From positions 2,436,501 through 2,500,500 of the forward strand of contig NZ_CP145905.1 in assembly GCF_036894955.1 (NCBI RefSeq): DNA of 64,000 nt, in the 5' to 3' direction. Every line of letters begins with the position of its first letter. Positions within the stretch are counted from its first letter, which is position 1. The notes beneath the pieces are model-generated. The model had not been told where the DNA came from. It saw nothing but the letters and a program-made list of their open reading frames with translations, and did not search any database. Both the position numbers and the translations under genes were made by a program. The DNA is from Paenibacillus sp. KS-LC4 (GTDB lineage Bacteria > Bacillota > Bacilli > Paenibacillales > Paenibacillaceae). This document shows positions 35,850-45,109 of this stretch, piece by piece.

Positions 35850-36773
35850 CTATTTGTTTTCGTCATGCGAGCGTCGATACTCACTCGGCGAGGCACCATG
35901 CCAGCGCTTGAACTGCCGGCTAAAATGCGAAATATCACGGTAGCCGAGAATGGCGGAAATTTGGCTGATTGACATTTGCGGATCATGAAGCAGCATCTTC
36001 GCCTCATGCAGCATCTCGTTAGAGAGAAACACGCGCGGCGATATTTCAAAAACCTTCCTAAACACGCGGTTGCAGTGGGAGACACTAATGCCAAGCTCAG
36101 CCGCAATGTCGTCAATACCGTAATGCTGGCTGACTGCAGCAGCATCCTGCTTGAATTGCTGGTAGATAAGACCCTGCAGCTTGTCGCGAATTTGATGAGC
36201 CAGTTGGACCTTCTCATAGGAGACGGAGGAGTGGAGGTCGGCCTCCGCAGAAAGGGCTTCCCAAAGCTGGCCGAACAGCTCAAACACAGCGGATTGAAGC
36301 CGCATCCGTTCCGTAAGCTTGACTGTGGAATGCTCAGCGAGCTGGCTCGACATTTCAATAACCTTGTTGAGAGCGGGCCTTAATTGCTGGACGACATGGC
36401 TATCGGTATCAAACAGAACAGAATCGAGCCGACTTAATAAGGATAAAAACATCCGATCATCAATGTCAAAATGCAGGCAAAAATATGTGAACGGTTTGCC
36501 ATTCCCGCTTTTGCTGGAGTGGGAGGCGCCTGGCTGAAGGAACATGAGAGCCCCAGCCTGCTGGAAATAAGGACGGTCATTGACGATAAACAATTGCTCG
36601 CCCTCAAGCACGTAATTGATTTCATATTGGGGATGGGTATGCACCGGATAGTCCCATTGTCCGCTTACTTTGCGCAAATGCATGCCAAACAGGTTTATCG
36701 TTGTTTTGACATCGGGGACAATCGCTTCGCTAATGAATTGCCCCAGTTTAGGCGCTATAAAATTGGCTGCCAT
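35850..36773 (-). CDS. AraC-family transcriptional regulator with cupin sensor domain
   Basis: Cupin-like N-terminal domain (about residues 25-110: QWDYPVHTHPQYEINYVLEGEQLFIVND) and a double helix-turn-helix C-terminal domain (about 205-300: IDDIAAELGISVSHCNRVFRKVF, then MSISQISAILGYRDISHFSRQFKRWHGASPSEYR). ATG 36773 has GGAGG nine bases before; 36794 would be without a site. It diverges from the GH67 gene across a 231-base region and is the likely sugar-responsive regulator of it. Confidence 0.92.
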   Translation of the reverse strand: MAANFIAPKLGQFISEAIVPDVKTTINLFGMHLRKVSGQWDYPVHTHPQYEINYVLEGEQLFIVNDRPYFQQAGALMFLQPGASHSSKSGNGKPFTYFCLHFDIDDRMFLSLLSRLDSVLFDTDSHVVQQLRPALNKVIEMSSQLAEHSTVKLTERMRLQSAVFELFGQLWEALSAEADLHSSVSYEKVQLAHQIRDKLQGLIYQQFKQDAAAVSQHYGIDDIAAELGISVSHCNRVFRKVFEISPRVFLSNEMLHEAKMLLHDPQMSISQISAILGYRDISHFSRQFKRWHGASPSEYRRSHDENK

Positions 36774-37004
36774 CCTGTAACGCCTCCGTTCCATTTCTCA
36801 CAAATTTCCATGTCATGCTTCATTATGAGTATAGCGTATTTAGCCCGATTTGGGTAAATAATTGCTCGATTTGACAATGGCTTCGGCTTAACCTGACGTG
36901 CTAGGATGAAAATAAATCCTGCAAACGCTTTATTTTAATTTTAGTTAGCGATTAGGAAGGGGTAGCAGCATTGGCTAATCACAATAAGACGAGGTGCAAA
37001 AAAG

Positions 37005-39086
37005 ATGAATGAGAATGCGAGTAAGCATAAGTCAGCGGAAAGCGGCTATCGTGCTTGGCTCAGCTATAACAAGGCTTTGCCAGGTGCGCAATTGGAGAAG
37101 AATCGCCAGTGGGGCGGCGCAATCGTTTCCTTGGAAGAACAGGAAACGATTCAGGCTGCGGCGGCTGAATTAAAGCTTGGTCTGGAAGCTATGCTGGGTC
37201 ATTCCGTGTCAGCCTCTGCCGAGCAGGGGCAGCGTTATATCACGCTCGGAACGTTTGCTGCCTTAAATGTGCGCTATCAAGGCTTGTTTAGCGAAAAAGA
37301 TATTCGGGCCGCAAAAGCGGAAGGGTTCGTTATTCGCACGAGCCATGCACATTCCTGTCTAGCAATCGGTGCTGCATCGCCAGCAGGTGTGCTTTATGGC
37401 GTATTTCATTTGCTGAGGCTTATAGGTACAGGCGCGGCAATTGATGAGCTTGATCTCGTCAGCGCTCCGGTAAACGGACTGCGGATGATTAATCATTGGG
37501 ATAATTTCGACGGCAGCATTGAGCGTGGTTATGCCGGAAATTCTTTTTTGTATACAAATAATCGTTTTACGAAGGATCAGGAGCGGCTGCGCGATTACGC
37601 CAGAATGATGGCTTCGGTTGGCATTAATGCGATTGTGATTAACAATGTCAACGTTCATCAGGAGGAGACGCTGTTTATTACGTCCACCTACCTGCCGCAA
37701 GTGGCGAAGCTTGCTGCTATTTTTCGCGTTTATGGTATTCGTCTGTACCTCAGCATCAATTTCGCGAGTCCGATTCAAATCGGCGGGCTGGTGACGGCCG
37801 ATCCGCTGGATCAGAAGGTGCAAGCCTGGTGGAGCAATAAAGCTTCAGAAATATACGCAGCCATACCGGATTTTGGCGGTTTTCTGGTCAAAGCCGATTC
37901 TGAAAATCGTCCGGGTCCCTTTACGTATGACCGCGACCATGCAGAGGGAGCCAATATGCTGGCGCAGGCGCTGGAGCCGCATGGCGGCATCGTCATTTGG
38001 CGCTGCTTTGTTTACAACTGCAAGCAGGATTGGCGCGACCGCACGACCGACCGCGCACGGGCGGCGTATGACCATTTTAAACCGCTAGACGGCAGATTTA
38101 ACGATAATGTCGTGCTGCAAATTAAGAACGGACCGCTTGATTTTCAGGTAAGAGAGCCTGTATCGCCGCTATTTGGCGCGCTTGAACATACGAATCAGCT
38201 CATTGAATTTCAAATTACGCAGGAGTATACAGGGCAGCAGCGTCATCTGTGCTATCTTGTTCCTCAATGGAAGGAAATTTTGGAGTTTAATACATATGCG
38301 GAGGGTAAGCAGGCTCCGGTCAAGCGTATAGTGGACGGCTCCTTGTGGGGCAATTCGATAAACGGGATGGCAGCCGTCACTAATGTAGGAGCAGACTCCA
38401 ACTGGAGCGGGCATTTGCTGGCTCAAGCTAATTTGTATGGCTACGGCAGACTGGCATGGAACCCGGAGTTAACCTCTGAACAAATTGCGAGTGAGTGGAT
38501 ACAGCTTACCCTAACTTTGGATACAGCTGTTCATGATGTCGCTCTCGGATTGCTGATGGATTCGTGGAGCATTTATGAATCGTATACCGCACCGCTTGGC
38601 ATTGGCTGGATGGTCAATCCAGACCATCATTACGGTCCTAACGTCGATGGTTATGAATATTCGCCGTGGGGAACGTATCATTTTGCAGATAACAACGGAT
38701 TAGGCGTTGACCGCACGGTGCAGACCGGAACCGGATACAGTGCGCAATATATGGGGACAAATGCGGAAGTGTATAATTCGCTGGAGCATTGTCCGGATGA
38801 GCTGCTGCTCTTTTTTCATCATGTTCCGTATACCCATGTCCTTCATTCTGGAAAGACGGTCATTCAGCATATATATGATACTCATTTTGAAGGGGTGGAG
38901 CGGGCGGCACAATTGCTTGCAGCTTGGAGCACTCTGAAGGGGCAGTTAGAGGAAGGGCTGTACTTGCAGGTTGAGGAGCGCTTGCGGGAGCAGGCTCGCC
39001 ATGCGGAGGAATGGCGGGATCAAATCAATACGTACTTCTTGCGCAAAAGCGGCATAGAGGATGAGCATCACCGCAAAATCTATTAA
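37005..39086 (+). CDS. Alpha-glucuronidase, glycoside hydrolase family 67
   Basis: Removes 4-O-methyl-glucuronic acid from the non-reducing end of aldouronic acids released from glucuronoxylan. 693 residues without a signal peptide, so an intracellular enzyme as in other Gram-positives. The GH67 general acid is expected in [21 protein letters not shown] (Glu about 300); further conserved blocks are [21 protein letters not shown] (about 159), [10 protein letters not shown] (about 328), [13 protein letters not shown] and [10 protein letters not shown], where the catalytic Asp and Glu lie, and [18 protein letters not shown] precedes the start. No xylanase or xylo-oligosaccharide transporter is nearby. 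Confidence 0.95.
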   Translation: MNENASKHKSAESGYRAWLSYNKALPGAQLEKNRQWGGAIVSLEEQETIQAAAAELKLGLEAMLGHSVSASAEQGQRYITLGTFAALNVRYQGLFSEKDIRAAKAEGFVIRTSHAHSCLAIGAASPAGVLYGVFHLLRLIGTGAAIDELDLVSAPVNGLRMINHWDNFDGSIERGYAGNSFLYTNNRFTKDQERLRDYARMMASVGINAIVINNVNVHQEETLFITSTYLPQVAKLAAIFRVYGIRLYLSINFASPIQIGGLVTADPLDQKVQAWWSNKASEIYAAIPDFGGFLVKADSENRPGPFTYDRDHAEGANMLAQALEPHGGIVIWRCFVYNCKQDWRDRTTDRARAAYDHFKPLDGRFNDNVVLQIKNGPLDFQVREPVSPLFGALEHTNQLIEFQITQEYTGQQRHLCYLVPQWKEILEFNTYAEGKQAPVKRIVDGSLWGNSINGMAAVTNVGADSNWSGHLLAQANLYGYGRLAWNPELTSEQIASEWIQLTLTLDTAVHDVALGLLMDSWSIYESYTAPLGIGWMVNPDHHYGPNVDGYEYSPWGTYHFADNNGLGVDRTVQTGTGYSAQYMGTNAEVYNSLEHCPDELLLFFHHVPYTHVLHSGKTVIQHIYDTHFEGVERAAQLLAAWSTLKGQLEEGLYLQVEERLREQARHAEEWRDQINTYFLRKSGIEDEHHRKIY

Positions 39087-39164
39087 GCGAAATGCTCGGT
39101 TGCAAAAGAAAGGAATGTGCACGGCATTTTCCATTAAGCTAATTTTGCAAGAAAGGTAGCTGCG

Positions 39165-39953
39165 ATGAACATTACCATTGGACATGTGATTAAAGATTTG
39201 AAAGCAGACCTGGAGCTCCCTGATTCTACCGTTGATAGATTGCTCTTTGGGCATGAGCATACCGTGGTCAAAGGGATTGTTACAGCCTTTACAGCCTCGC
39301 AATCTATTATTGAGCGGGCATCCGCTTTGGGCGCCAATTTTATCATATCGCACGAGGGGATTTATTATAAACACCGTGAGCCGAGTGACTGGCTTCGCAA
39401 CGATGCTGTAGTTGAGGTCAAAGCGGCTGCTATTGAACAAGCAGATGTCGGCATTTTTCGCCTTCATGATTATATTCATCGCTACCAGCCTGACCCTATC
39501 GAGGTCGGTTTGCTGCGTAAGCTCGGTTGGGTCGCTTCTGAAATGCACGCAGTAGGTGCCATTGTGGACATCCCGGCCATGCAGCTGATAGAGGTAGCCG
39601 AATATTTGAAGAGCAGACTGCACATTCCCTATGTGCGGGCAGCAGGGGAACCGACGATGCTGTGCGAGCGTGTCGGGGTTCTCGTAGGGTACAGAGGGGG
39701 CGGAAGCTCGGCGATTCCCTTGCTCCAGCAAGAAAATGTGGATTTGATTATAGCAGGCGAAGGACCTGAGTGGGAAACGCCGGAGTATATAAAGGATGCG
39801 CTGCACCAAGGGCGCAGCAAAGCTTTAATTATGCTCGGGCATGCCGAGAGCGAAGCGCCGGGGATGGAATATTTAGCAGAAAGGCTAGCGGAGAAATATC
39901 CGATGCTTCCTGTTCATTTTTTGGCAGATGAACCTGTATTCCGAGTGTTCTAA
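39165..39953 (+). CDS. Nif3-like dinuclear metal centre protein
   Basis: Nif3/YqfO superfamily. GIVTAFTASQSIIERASALGANFIISHEGIYYKH (about residues 38-72) carries the His ligand in SHEG; DVGIFRLHDYIHRY near 96 and the C-terminal MLGHAESEAPGMEYLAERL (about 224) supply further ligands. At 262 residues it lacks the central insert of YqfO-type proteins. The substrate is unknown in the family. It begins 78 bases after the GH67 gene and ends at a terminator, so co-transcription with it is likely. Confidence 0.85.
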   Translation: MNITIGHVIKDLKADLELPDSTVDRLLFGHEHTVVKGIVTAFTASQSIIERASALGANFIISHEGIYYKHREPSDWLRNDAVVEVKAAAIEQADVGIFRLHDYIHRYQPDPIEVGLLRKLGWVASEMHAVGAIVDIPAMQLIEVAEYLKSRLHIPYVRAAGEPTMLCERVGVLVGYRGGGSSAIPLLQQENVDLIIAGEGPEWETPEYIKDALHQGRSKALIMLGHAESEAPGMEYLAERLAEKYPMLPVHFLADEPVFRVF

Positions 39954-39970
39954 ATAGGAAAGGATGTTTA

Positions 39971-40018
39971 AAGCATCGAATAGATATCGTGAAAACGGCA
40001 TCTATTCGATGCTTTTTT
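39971..40018 (+). terminator. Intrinsic terminator after the Nif3-like gene
   Basis: AAGCATCGAATAGA and TCTATTCGATGCTT arms (14 perfect pairs) with six T. Confidence 0.92.
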
Positions 40019-40062
40019 GTTTAATCACAACAACTGAATTTTACATTTCATGGAACGATTAT

Positions 40063-40200
40063 TTATTTTTCTAAATTATCAGGACATGTCCCTAGTTTTC
40101 TGGCAAGCTCATCTTTCCCTGTCAGCACCTCGGTCATAATGCCTGCTCCAATTCGAAATCCGTAAGTAAGGGTTTTTAAGAGGGAGATCAGCAGTTGAAG
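40063..40200 (-). pseudogene. C-terminal remnant of a DUF6809-like protein
   Basis: The minus-strand frame reads LLKTLTYGFRIGAGIMTEVL then TGKDELARKLGTCPDNLEK and a stop. FxxGFRxGAxIMxEVLTGKxEL is the pattern I know from the end of DUF6809 proteins. A stop lies upstream in frame and no start exists, so only the last 45 or so codons remain. Confidence 0.5.
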
Positions 40201-40217
40201 CGTTATACAGATCTGCT

Positions 40218-40448
40218 ATGAAAAGTGTTTTAGAGAAAAATGAAGGCTGGTCATCGCAAGATATCGACGATCACACCGCATGGTCAATGATTCATTACGA
40301 CAAAAGTCTGCTGCAATTTTTATCTACAGATGATCATATTGAAAGCATTCAGGCATTTTTCATAGAGCGATTGAAGGAGCTGTACAAGCTAAAGCAGCAA
40401 ACTCCGGAATTGGAGTGGAAATCCAAGGGCAGCGGTGCTGCTGGCTAA
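40218..40448 (+). pseudogene. Short frame, probable 3' remnant of an unknown gene
   Basis: 76 codons opening MKSVLEKNEGWSSQDIDD. The segment FLSTDDHIESIQAFFIERL resembles the C-terminal helix of enoyl-CoA hydratases (F-x-S-x-D-x-x-E-x-I-x-A-F), but the match is short. No ribosome site precedes the ATG, and it lies next to another gene fragment, so a remnant is more likely than an intact gene. Confidence 0.35.
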
Positions 40449-40475
40449 CGGAAAATACGGAACATACCCGTGTAT

Positions 40476-41264
40476 TTATACCGACTTCATCATAATTGCC
40501 GCGCCATGGGACAAATCTGGCTGGAGCCTAAGCTCATTTTTTAATGGAAGCGAGGTAATTAAGTGAATTTCTGCCAGTCGATGCTGCTTAGCCAGCCGAA
40601 GCACGACGGTGTGATTTTTGCCCAAAACGAACGTGCATTGCTGACCGTCCCTTGAAAATTCGGCTCCCGTAAAAATAAGCTTATAGCTTTCAATCCAGTT
40701 TTCCAGATCGGGGACATCAATAACGAGCCTATCTATGCCTAGCGCGCCATTGCTATGGCTGATTTCTTGCTCTGTACACGCCAGCTCTGGATCATATGCA
40801 CTCATTAGAAATGGCAAACGAGGCTCCTCGGGAACGGCCAGCCACCACGTTTGCTTGCGTCCATCAGGCAAGGTTTTACTCTTGTTGATCGTTTTTCCGA
40901 GCTTGGCGCCAGCCTGACTGATTTCCCGCACATTCGCCTCGGCCTGCTCTAGCTGAACGCTATCCAGTGCGTAATCATTTAAGCCTTCCTCACTGTTCAA
41001 GTAATGGAGGAAACGATTGACCATGGCTGGATGGAGTGGACGAAGCAGTTGAAAAACAGCTCGAAGCAGCCGATCTGGAAGATGGAAGGGCTTCGGATTG
41101 AACAGCTCAAGAAAAGAGCCATCCTGCAAATAAATGAGTGCATTATATGCTTTGGAAGGAGCAGTGCGGTAGGTTACGGTGAAACCGAGCTGTTGAAAGC
41201 TTTGCACAGCCTGCTTTAGCTGCTTTGTTTTGATTAAGACATGTCCGATCGCGAAGCGGTTCAT
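40476..41264 (-). CDS. Glyoxalase/VOC-like domain protein
   Basis: About 262 residues. The opening MNRFAIGHVLIKTKQLKQAV, then FQQLGFTVTYRT and ALIYLQDGSFLELFNP, is a VOC-type half with a conserved Glu; a second half around LGIDRLVIDVPDLENWIESYKLIFTGAEF follows (about 165-200). This is the glyoxalase-like domain (two-VOC) layout. ATG 41264 is chosen because GGAGG lies six bases before. Its ATG overlaps the TGA of the TetR gene (ATGA), so both are co-translated. Reaction unknown. Confidence 0.82.
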   Translation of the reverse strand: MNRFAIGHVLIKTKQLKQAVQSFQQLGFTVTYRTAPSKAYNALIYLQDGSFLELFNPKPFHLPDRLLRAVFQLLRPLHPAMVNRFLHYLNSEEGLNDYALDSVQLEQAEANVREISQAGAKLGKTINKSKTLPDGRKQTWWLAVPEEPRLPFLMSAYDPELACTEQEISHSNGALGIDRLVIDVPDLENWIESYKLIFTGAEFSRDGQQCTFVLGKNHTVVLRLAKQHRLAEIHLITSLPLKNELRLQPDLSHGAAIMMKSV

Positions 41265-41905
41265 GTTGCTTCCTCCTCTGATGTATTTTTCCTTAAAATC
41301 GTACTCCATCCCGCATATAAAAACGGAATCAGCAGCTGCATATATTCCAGCGCTTCCTCACGGCTCATTTGCGAAGCTACGATTTCCAGCACCTGCTTAT
41401 AGCTTTGCTTAACAAGAATAGCTAGATGGCGAGGCAGCGGGGTTTGCGCCAGCAGGTTCATTTGCACCATTTTTTCAAGGTAGGCTTGGGTAGAGGCAAG
41501 GTCATGCTCGATTAAGGAATCCATATAATTTTCCCACGCAGAGCCCGCTGAACGATTGATTAATAAATCAAACACCTCAAATCGGCTGAAAATGAAGTCG
41601 ACGACTTGAAGCAAGCCATCGCTAGACTCGGCTAATTCCTCAATTTTGTTGTTTTGCTCCAGCATCTTTAATTGGAAGCGCGCCAGCTTCTCGAAATGCT
41701 GCATGATCTCGTCGGCAGTCGGACCAACTAAAGCGGCGAACAGTGCATTTTTATCGTGAAAATAACGGTAGATGGCTCCCGTAGTCATTCCCGCCTTCTG
41801 AGCGATTGTACGCATATTTGCCCCTGCATAACCCATTTCCATAAACTCTGCTTTGGCATAGGCGAGCAGCCGTTTTTCGGTTTTTTCTGCTTTGCTTTCA
41901 GTCAT
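41261..41905 (-). CDS. TetR-family transcriptional regulator
   Basis: N-terminal helix-turn-helix: RLLAYAKAEFMEMGYAGANMRTIAQKAGMTTGAIYRYFHDKNALFAALV (about residues 12-62). The ligand-binding helical part follows. ATG 41905 has GGAGG eight bases before; the frame to 41920 would run through that site. A perfect palindrome lies 17 bases upstream, so the gene probably represses itself and the co-translated glyoxalase-like gene. Confidence 0.93.
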   Translation of the reverse strand: MTESKAEKTEKRLLAYAKAEFMEMGYAGANMRTIAQKAGMTTGAIYRYFHDKNALFAALVGPTADEIMQHFEKLARFQLKMLEQNNKIEELAESSDGLLQVVDFIFSRFEVFDLLINRSAGSAWENYMDSLIEHDLASTQAYLEKMVQMNLLAQTPLPRHLAILVKQSYKQVLEIVASQMSREEALEYMQLLIPFLYAGWSTILRKNTSEEEAT

Positions 41906-41921
41906 CGCGTTTACCTCCAAA

Positions 41922-41944
41922 ATAAAATAACAATGTTATTTTAT
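41922..41944. promoter_or_regulatory. Palindromic operator, probable TetR site
   Basis: ATAAAATAACA, a central A, and its exact reverse complement: 11-1-11 perfect symmetry, directly before the TetR gene. The AATAACA...TGTTATT core is typical of TetR-family operators. Confidence 0.75.
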
Positions 41945-42117
41945 CATGCGTGAATGCTTTTGACGATGCAGGATTGTGATACTAATCCGTTTTTATATCG
42001 GCTTGGGAGGCGGCAAAGATTTAAACGTGAAACAAACGTTAAATGAAGGCTTGAGATTGCCATAGCACCATGAATTATGTTAAATTAGAATAACTAACGT
42101 AAAGGGAGGTGAGGTAG

Positions 42118-42261
42118 GTGAATCACGAATGGGTCAATAACCGAATTAGCCAGCTGCCGATTGCTATGGCTGGCATTATGCATGCATTTTCCGCGAACGG
42201 GATCAGTCTGTCCATTTTTAATCATACGGATATACCATTCGCGAGAAGACGCCTACCTTAA
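42118..42261 (+). CDS. Leader peptide of the ABC-F gene, 47 residues
   Basis: GTG start with a strong GGGAGGTGAG four bases before. The peptide reads MNHEWVNNRISQLPIAMAGI then MHAFSANGISLSIFNHTDIP and ends ARRRLP. It ends 26 bases before an intrinsic terminator and 168 bases before an ABC-F gene. Short translated leaders with a terminator precede several antibiotic-resistance ABC-F genes, where ribosome stalling on the leader prevents termination. A TTGAGA box at 42051 with TATGTT 19 bases later may be the promoter. Confidence 0.65.
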   Translation: MNHEWVNNRISQLPIAMAGIMHAFSANGISLSIFNHTDIPFARRRLP

Positions 42262-42286
42262 CCACAACGGATTGCTTTGCTATTCG

Positions 42287-42320
42287 AAGGGTCGCGGGCT
42301 TGTTGCTGCGGCTCTTTTTT
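42287..42320 (+). terminator. Intrinsic terminator (attenuator) before the ABC-F gene
   Basis: AAGGGTCGC (42287-42295) pairs with GCGGCTCTT (42308-42316), nine pairs with two G-T, followed by a run of six T. It lies between the leader peptide and the ABC-F gene, without another promoter of quality after it, which is the position expected of a conditional terminator. Confidence 0.75.
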
Positions 42321-42428
42321 GATTTTTAGGAAAGCATATGATGTTTCTATCGGTCAAAAGACAGCGACAGCCGGATCACCTTGTGTTTACAAGCTAGGGT
42401 CTTCCTCATCAATTAGGAGGATCTTCAA

Positions 42429-44414
42429 ATGATCATTGTAAATATACAACAAATAAAAAAATACCACGCGGCAAATCTGGTGCTTGATGGTTTAACGCTT
42501 CAGCTTCAGGAGGGAGAGAAGGTAGGGCTCATTGGCCGAAACGGCAGTGGAAAATCGACGCTGCTGCGGCTGATTGCCGGACATGAGCAGGTTGACGATG
42601 GCATGCTGACTGTGAAAAGAGATTTGCTAATCGGCTACTTGCCGCAAATTCCAGCGGCGTTTGATTCGCTTACCGTCTATGAGGTGATGGCTTACGGCTT
42701 TCGCGAGCTGACGGCCTGCAGGCAGGAAATGTCGGAGCTTGAGCGCGAGATGGCAGGGGAAGAAGCGGCAAATGACGCTGTGAAGATGGAGAGGCTGCTG
42801 AACATGTACGCTGCTGCACAGGAAAAATTCGAGCAAGGCGGCGGCTACGACATGGATACGGCGATTGATCAAGTAGCCAGCGGCCTGCGCATTGACCGAA
42901 ATTACGATCAGCGGAGCTTCGGCAGCTTGTCGGGCGGGGAGAAAACCCGGATTGTTCTAGCTTCACAGCTCGTTGTACGTCCAGCCTTGCTGCTGTTGGA
43001 TGAGCCGACAAATCATCTCGATCTTAAAGGAATTGAATGGCTGGAGCAGTTCATTCAGCACTATGAGGGCGCTTGTGTAATCGTATCGCATGATCGTTAT
43101 TTTCTTGATGCCGTCGGCACAAAAATGATTGAGCTGGAGGATGGCGAAGCCCATACCTATCACAGCAACTATAGCGGTTATCTGAAAGAGAAGGAGGAGC
43201 GGCTGCTCCAGCAATTCGCCGAGTTTCAGGAACAGCAGAAGGTCATTCGAAAAATGAAAGAAACGATTCGCCAGCTGGAAGAATGGGGGCGCGTTGGCGG
43301 CAATGAGAAGTTTTTCAAGCGTGCAGCGTCGATCCGCAAAGCGCTGGAGCGGATGGAAACGGTTAAGCGCCCGATTTTGGAGCGGAATACAGCTGAATTT
43401 GAGCTGATGCCGCTTGACCGCTCTGGTCGTCATGTCATCTCGTTTGAAGGCTTGACGAAGCAGTTCGGGGAACGAATGATTTTACGGGAGGCAGAGGGCA
43501 GTCTGCTATATGGCGAGAAAGTCGTGCTGCTTGGCGATAACGGCTCCGGAAAAACGACGCTGTTCAAGCTGCTGCTAGGCGAGTTGCAACCTGACAGTGG
43601 GCAAGTGGAGCAGGGCACACGTTTGGAAATCGGATATTTGGCGCAGCAGGAGCCGTTAAAGGACAATAAGCAAACCGTGCTGGAGTATTTCCGTCTGGAG
43701 GGCGGCTTGGAGGAAGGCGAAGCACGAAATGTGCTAGCTAAATATTTATTTTATGGGACGGACGTATTCAAGCCGCTCGCGGCGCTTTCCGGTGGAGAGT
43801 GGTCACGGCTGCGGCTCGCACTGCTTGTAAGACGCAAGCCCAATCTGCTGCTGCTCGATGAGCCGACCAACCATTTGGATGTGGCATCACGCGAGGCGCT
43901 GGAGGAGGCGCTGGAGGAATTTCCGGGCACGGTGCTTGCGATTTCGCATGACCGCTATTTCATCAATCGCTTGGCGAAGCGGGTATGGGAGCTGGGACAC
44001 GGAAAGGTCGCTGCTTATATAGGCAACTATGACGATTTTAAGGCGAAGCGAGAGGAGCGGATTCAAGCTAACTCAACTGGAAAAGGAATGCAAGAAGCAG
44101 CAAGTGGTGCACGCAACGAGAAGAAGCGCTCGAATAGAAGTACGGCTGCTGCTGAAGCGCCCGCTACTAAGCAGAAAACACGGCGGGAAAATGCAGCAGC
44201 CCATTCGAGTACGTTAAAGTACAAGACAAAGCTTGAGCATGTCGAGCAGGATATTGCAAAGCTTGAGGCCGAAATTGCAATAGCAGATGCAGAGCTGGAA
44301 CAAATCGAGCGGATGGGGGAAACGGCAAATCTTGAGCAGAAATGGACGGAGCGGGAAGAGCTGCAAGCAAGGCTGGATCAGCGTTTGGAACAGTGGCTGG
44401 AGCTGTCAAGCTAA
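42429..44414 (+). CDS. ABC-F family ATPase (ribosome-protection type)
   Basis: Soluble protein with two ATPase domains and no membrane part. Walker A motifs GRNGSGKST (about residue 37) and GDNGSGKTT (about 368), signatures LSGGEKTR and LSGGEWSR, and LLLDEPTNHLD twice. The linker between them (about 230-330, EKEERLLQQFAEFQEQQKVI and GNEKFFKRAASIRKALERM) is the helical arm that reaches into the ribosome. After a Lys/Ala-rich spacer (about 545-590) comes a C-terminal coiled coil (about 600-655). AGGAGG precedes the start. The attenuator favours an antibiotic-resistance role over a housekeeping Uup/YdiF role, but the drug cannot be read. Confidence 0.92.
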   Translation: MIIVNIQQIKKYHAANLVLDGLTLQLQEGEKVGLIGRNGSGKSTLLRLIAGHEQVDDGMLTVKRDLLIGYLPQIPAAFDSLTVYEVMAYGFRELTACRQEMSELEREMAGEEAANDAVKMERLLNMYAAAQEKFEQGGGYDMDTAIDQVASGLRIDRNYDQRSFGSLSGGEKTRIVLASQLVVRPALLLLDEPTNHLDLKGIEWLEQFIQHYEGACVIVSHDRYFLDAVGTKMIELEDGEAHTYHSNYSGYLKEKEERLLQQFAEFQEQQKVIRKMKETIRQLEEWGRVGGNEKFFKRAASIRKALERMETVKRPILERNTAEFELMPLDRSGRHVISFEGLTKQFGERMILREAEGSLLYGEKVVLLGDNGSGKTTLFKLLLGELQPDSGQVEQGTRLEIGYLAQQEPLKDNKQTVLEYFRLEGGLEEGEARNVLAKYLFYGTDVFKPLAALSGGEWSRLRLALLVRRKPNLLLLDEPTNHLDVASREALEEALEEFPGTVLAISHDRYFINRLAKRVWELGHGKVAAYIGNYDDFKAKREERIQANSTGKGMQEAASGARNEKKRSNRSTAAAEAPATKQKTRRENAAAHSSTLKYKTKLEHVEQDIAKLEAEIAIADAELEQIERMGETANLEQKWTEREELQARLDQRLEQWLELSS

Positions 44415-44507
44415 CGCCCACTCATCCTATTTGCAAAAAAAATTGTCACCAATTGCGCCCAAAATAATACGCTATATAGACAAATGACTATATCAAACGG
44501 AGGTATT

Positions 44508-44915
44508 ATGATGGATCGTGCATTTTTTCCTGGTGGTGGCTTTGGCGGCGGGTTCGGTCGTCCTTTCTTTCGTCCGTTCCCGCATCCCTTTTTTCCTAAC
44601 CGTGTGTTGTTCCCATTTTTCTTCTTCTCACCCTTTTTGTTTCCTTTTATTAGAGAAGGCAGCTCGGACGATATGATTTATGCTCAGCATCAGGCTCAGC
44701 AGGGTGAGACGCTGGCGGCAGTTTGTCACAAATATAATATTCCTCATGCGATAATGGAGGAAGCCAATCCTCATATTAACCCGGCTCAGCTGAATGCTGG
44801 AGAAATGGTATACATTCCGCGAATTTCTAATATGATGTGTCAAAAGACATATTCCGAGATGCCGGTTGGCAGCCAGCAAGCTCAGCCCATGATGTATCAC
44901 GGGCAGCATTCTTAA
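44508..44915 (+). CDS. LysM-domain protein with Phe/Pro/Gly-rich N-terminus
   Basis: About 135 residues. The first 45 are Phe-, Pro- and Gly-rich (GGGFGGGFGRPFFRPFPHPF) with a hydrophobic stretch VLFPFFFFSPFLFPFI. A LysM-type module follows: AQQGETLAAVCHKYNIPHAIMEEANPHINPAQLNAGEMVYIP (about 60-103). A CGGAGG lies before the double ATG; I use 44508. Lys-M modules bind peptidoglycan, and small proteins of this build are common in spore coats, which is a possible location. A terminator follows. Confidence 0.82.
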   Translation: MMDRAFFPGGGFGGGFGRPFFRPFPHPFFPNRVLFPFFFFSPFLFPFIREGSSDDMIYAQHQAQQGETLAAVCHKYNIPHAIMEEANPHINPAQLNAGEMVYIPRISNMMCQKTYSEMPVGSQQAQPMMYHGQHS

Positions 44916-44935
44916 TCTTTTCATTTGCAAATGAG

Positions 44936-44975
44936 AATAAGCCGCCGATCACTTTGATTTGGCGGCTTATTTCTT
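44936..44975 (+). terminator. Intrinsic terminator after the LysM gene
   Basis: AATAAGCCGCC and GGCGGCTTATT arms followed by TCTTTT. Confidence 0.88.
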
Positions 44976-45109
44976 TTATCTGTAAATATTCAGTTGCTAA
45001 ATGCATAATCTGCTGAAAAGTCATGCTTACATAGAGTGTTATTATTAAAGGAATTAGTGTAAACTAGATAATAGATTAAACTAAATTTAATATTAAAGGA
45101 GCTTGTTTT

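Noticed and set aside
36871..36907. TTGACA box before the GH67 gene as a sigma-A promoter
   Set aside because: No acceptable -10 hexamer lies 16-18 bases downstream; promoter position left undecided.
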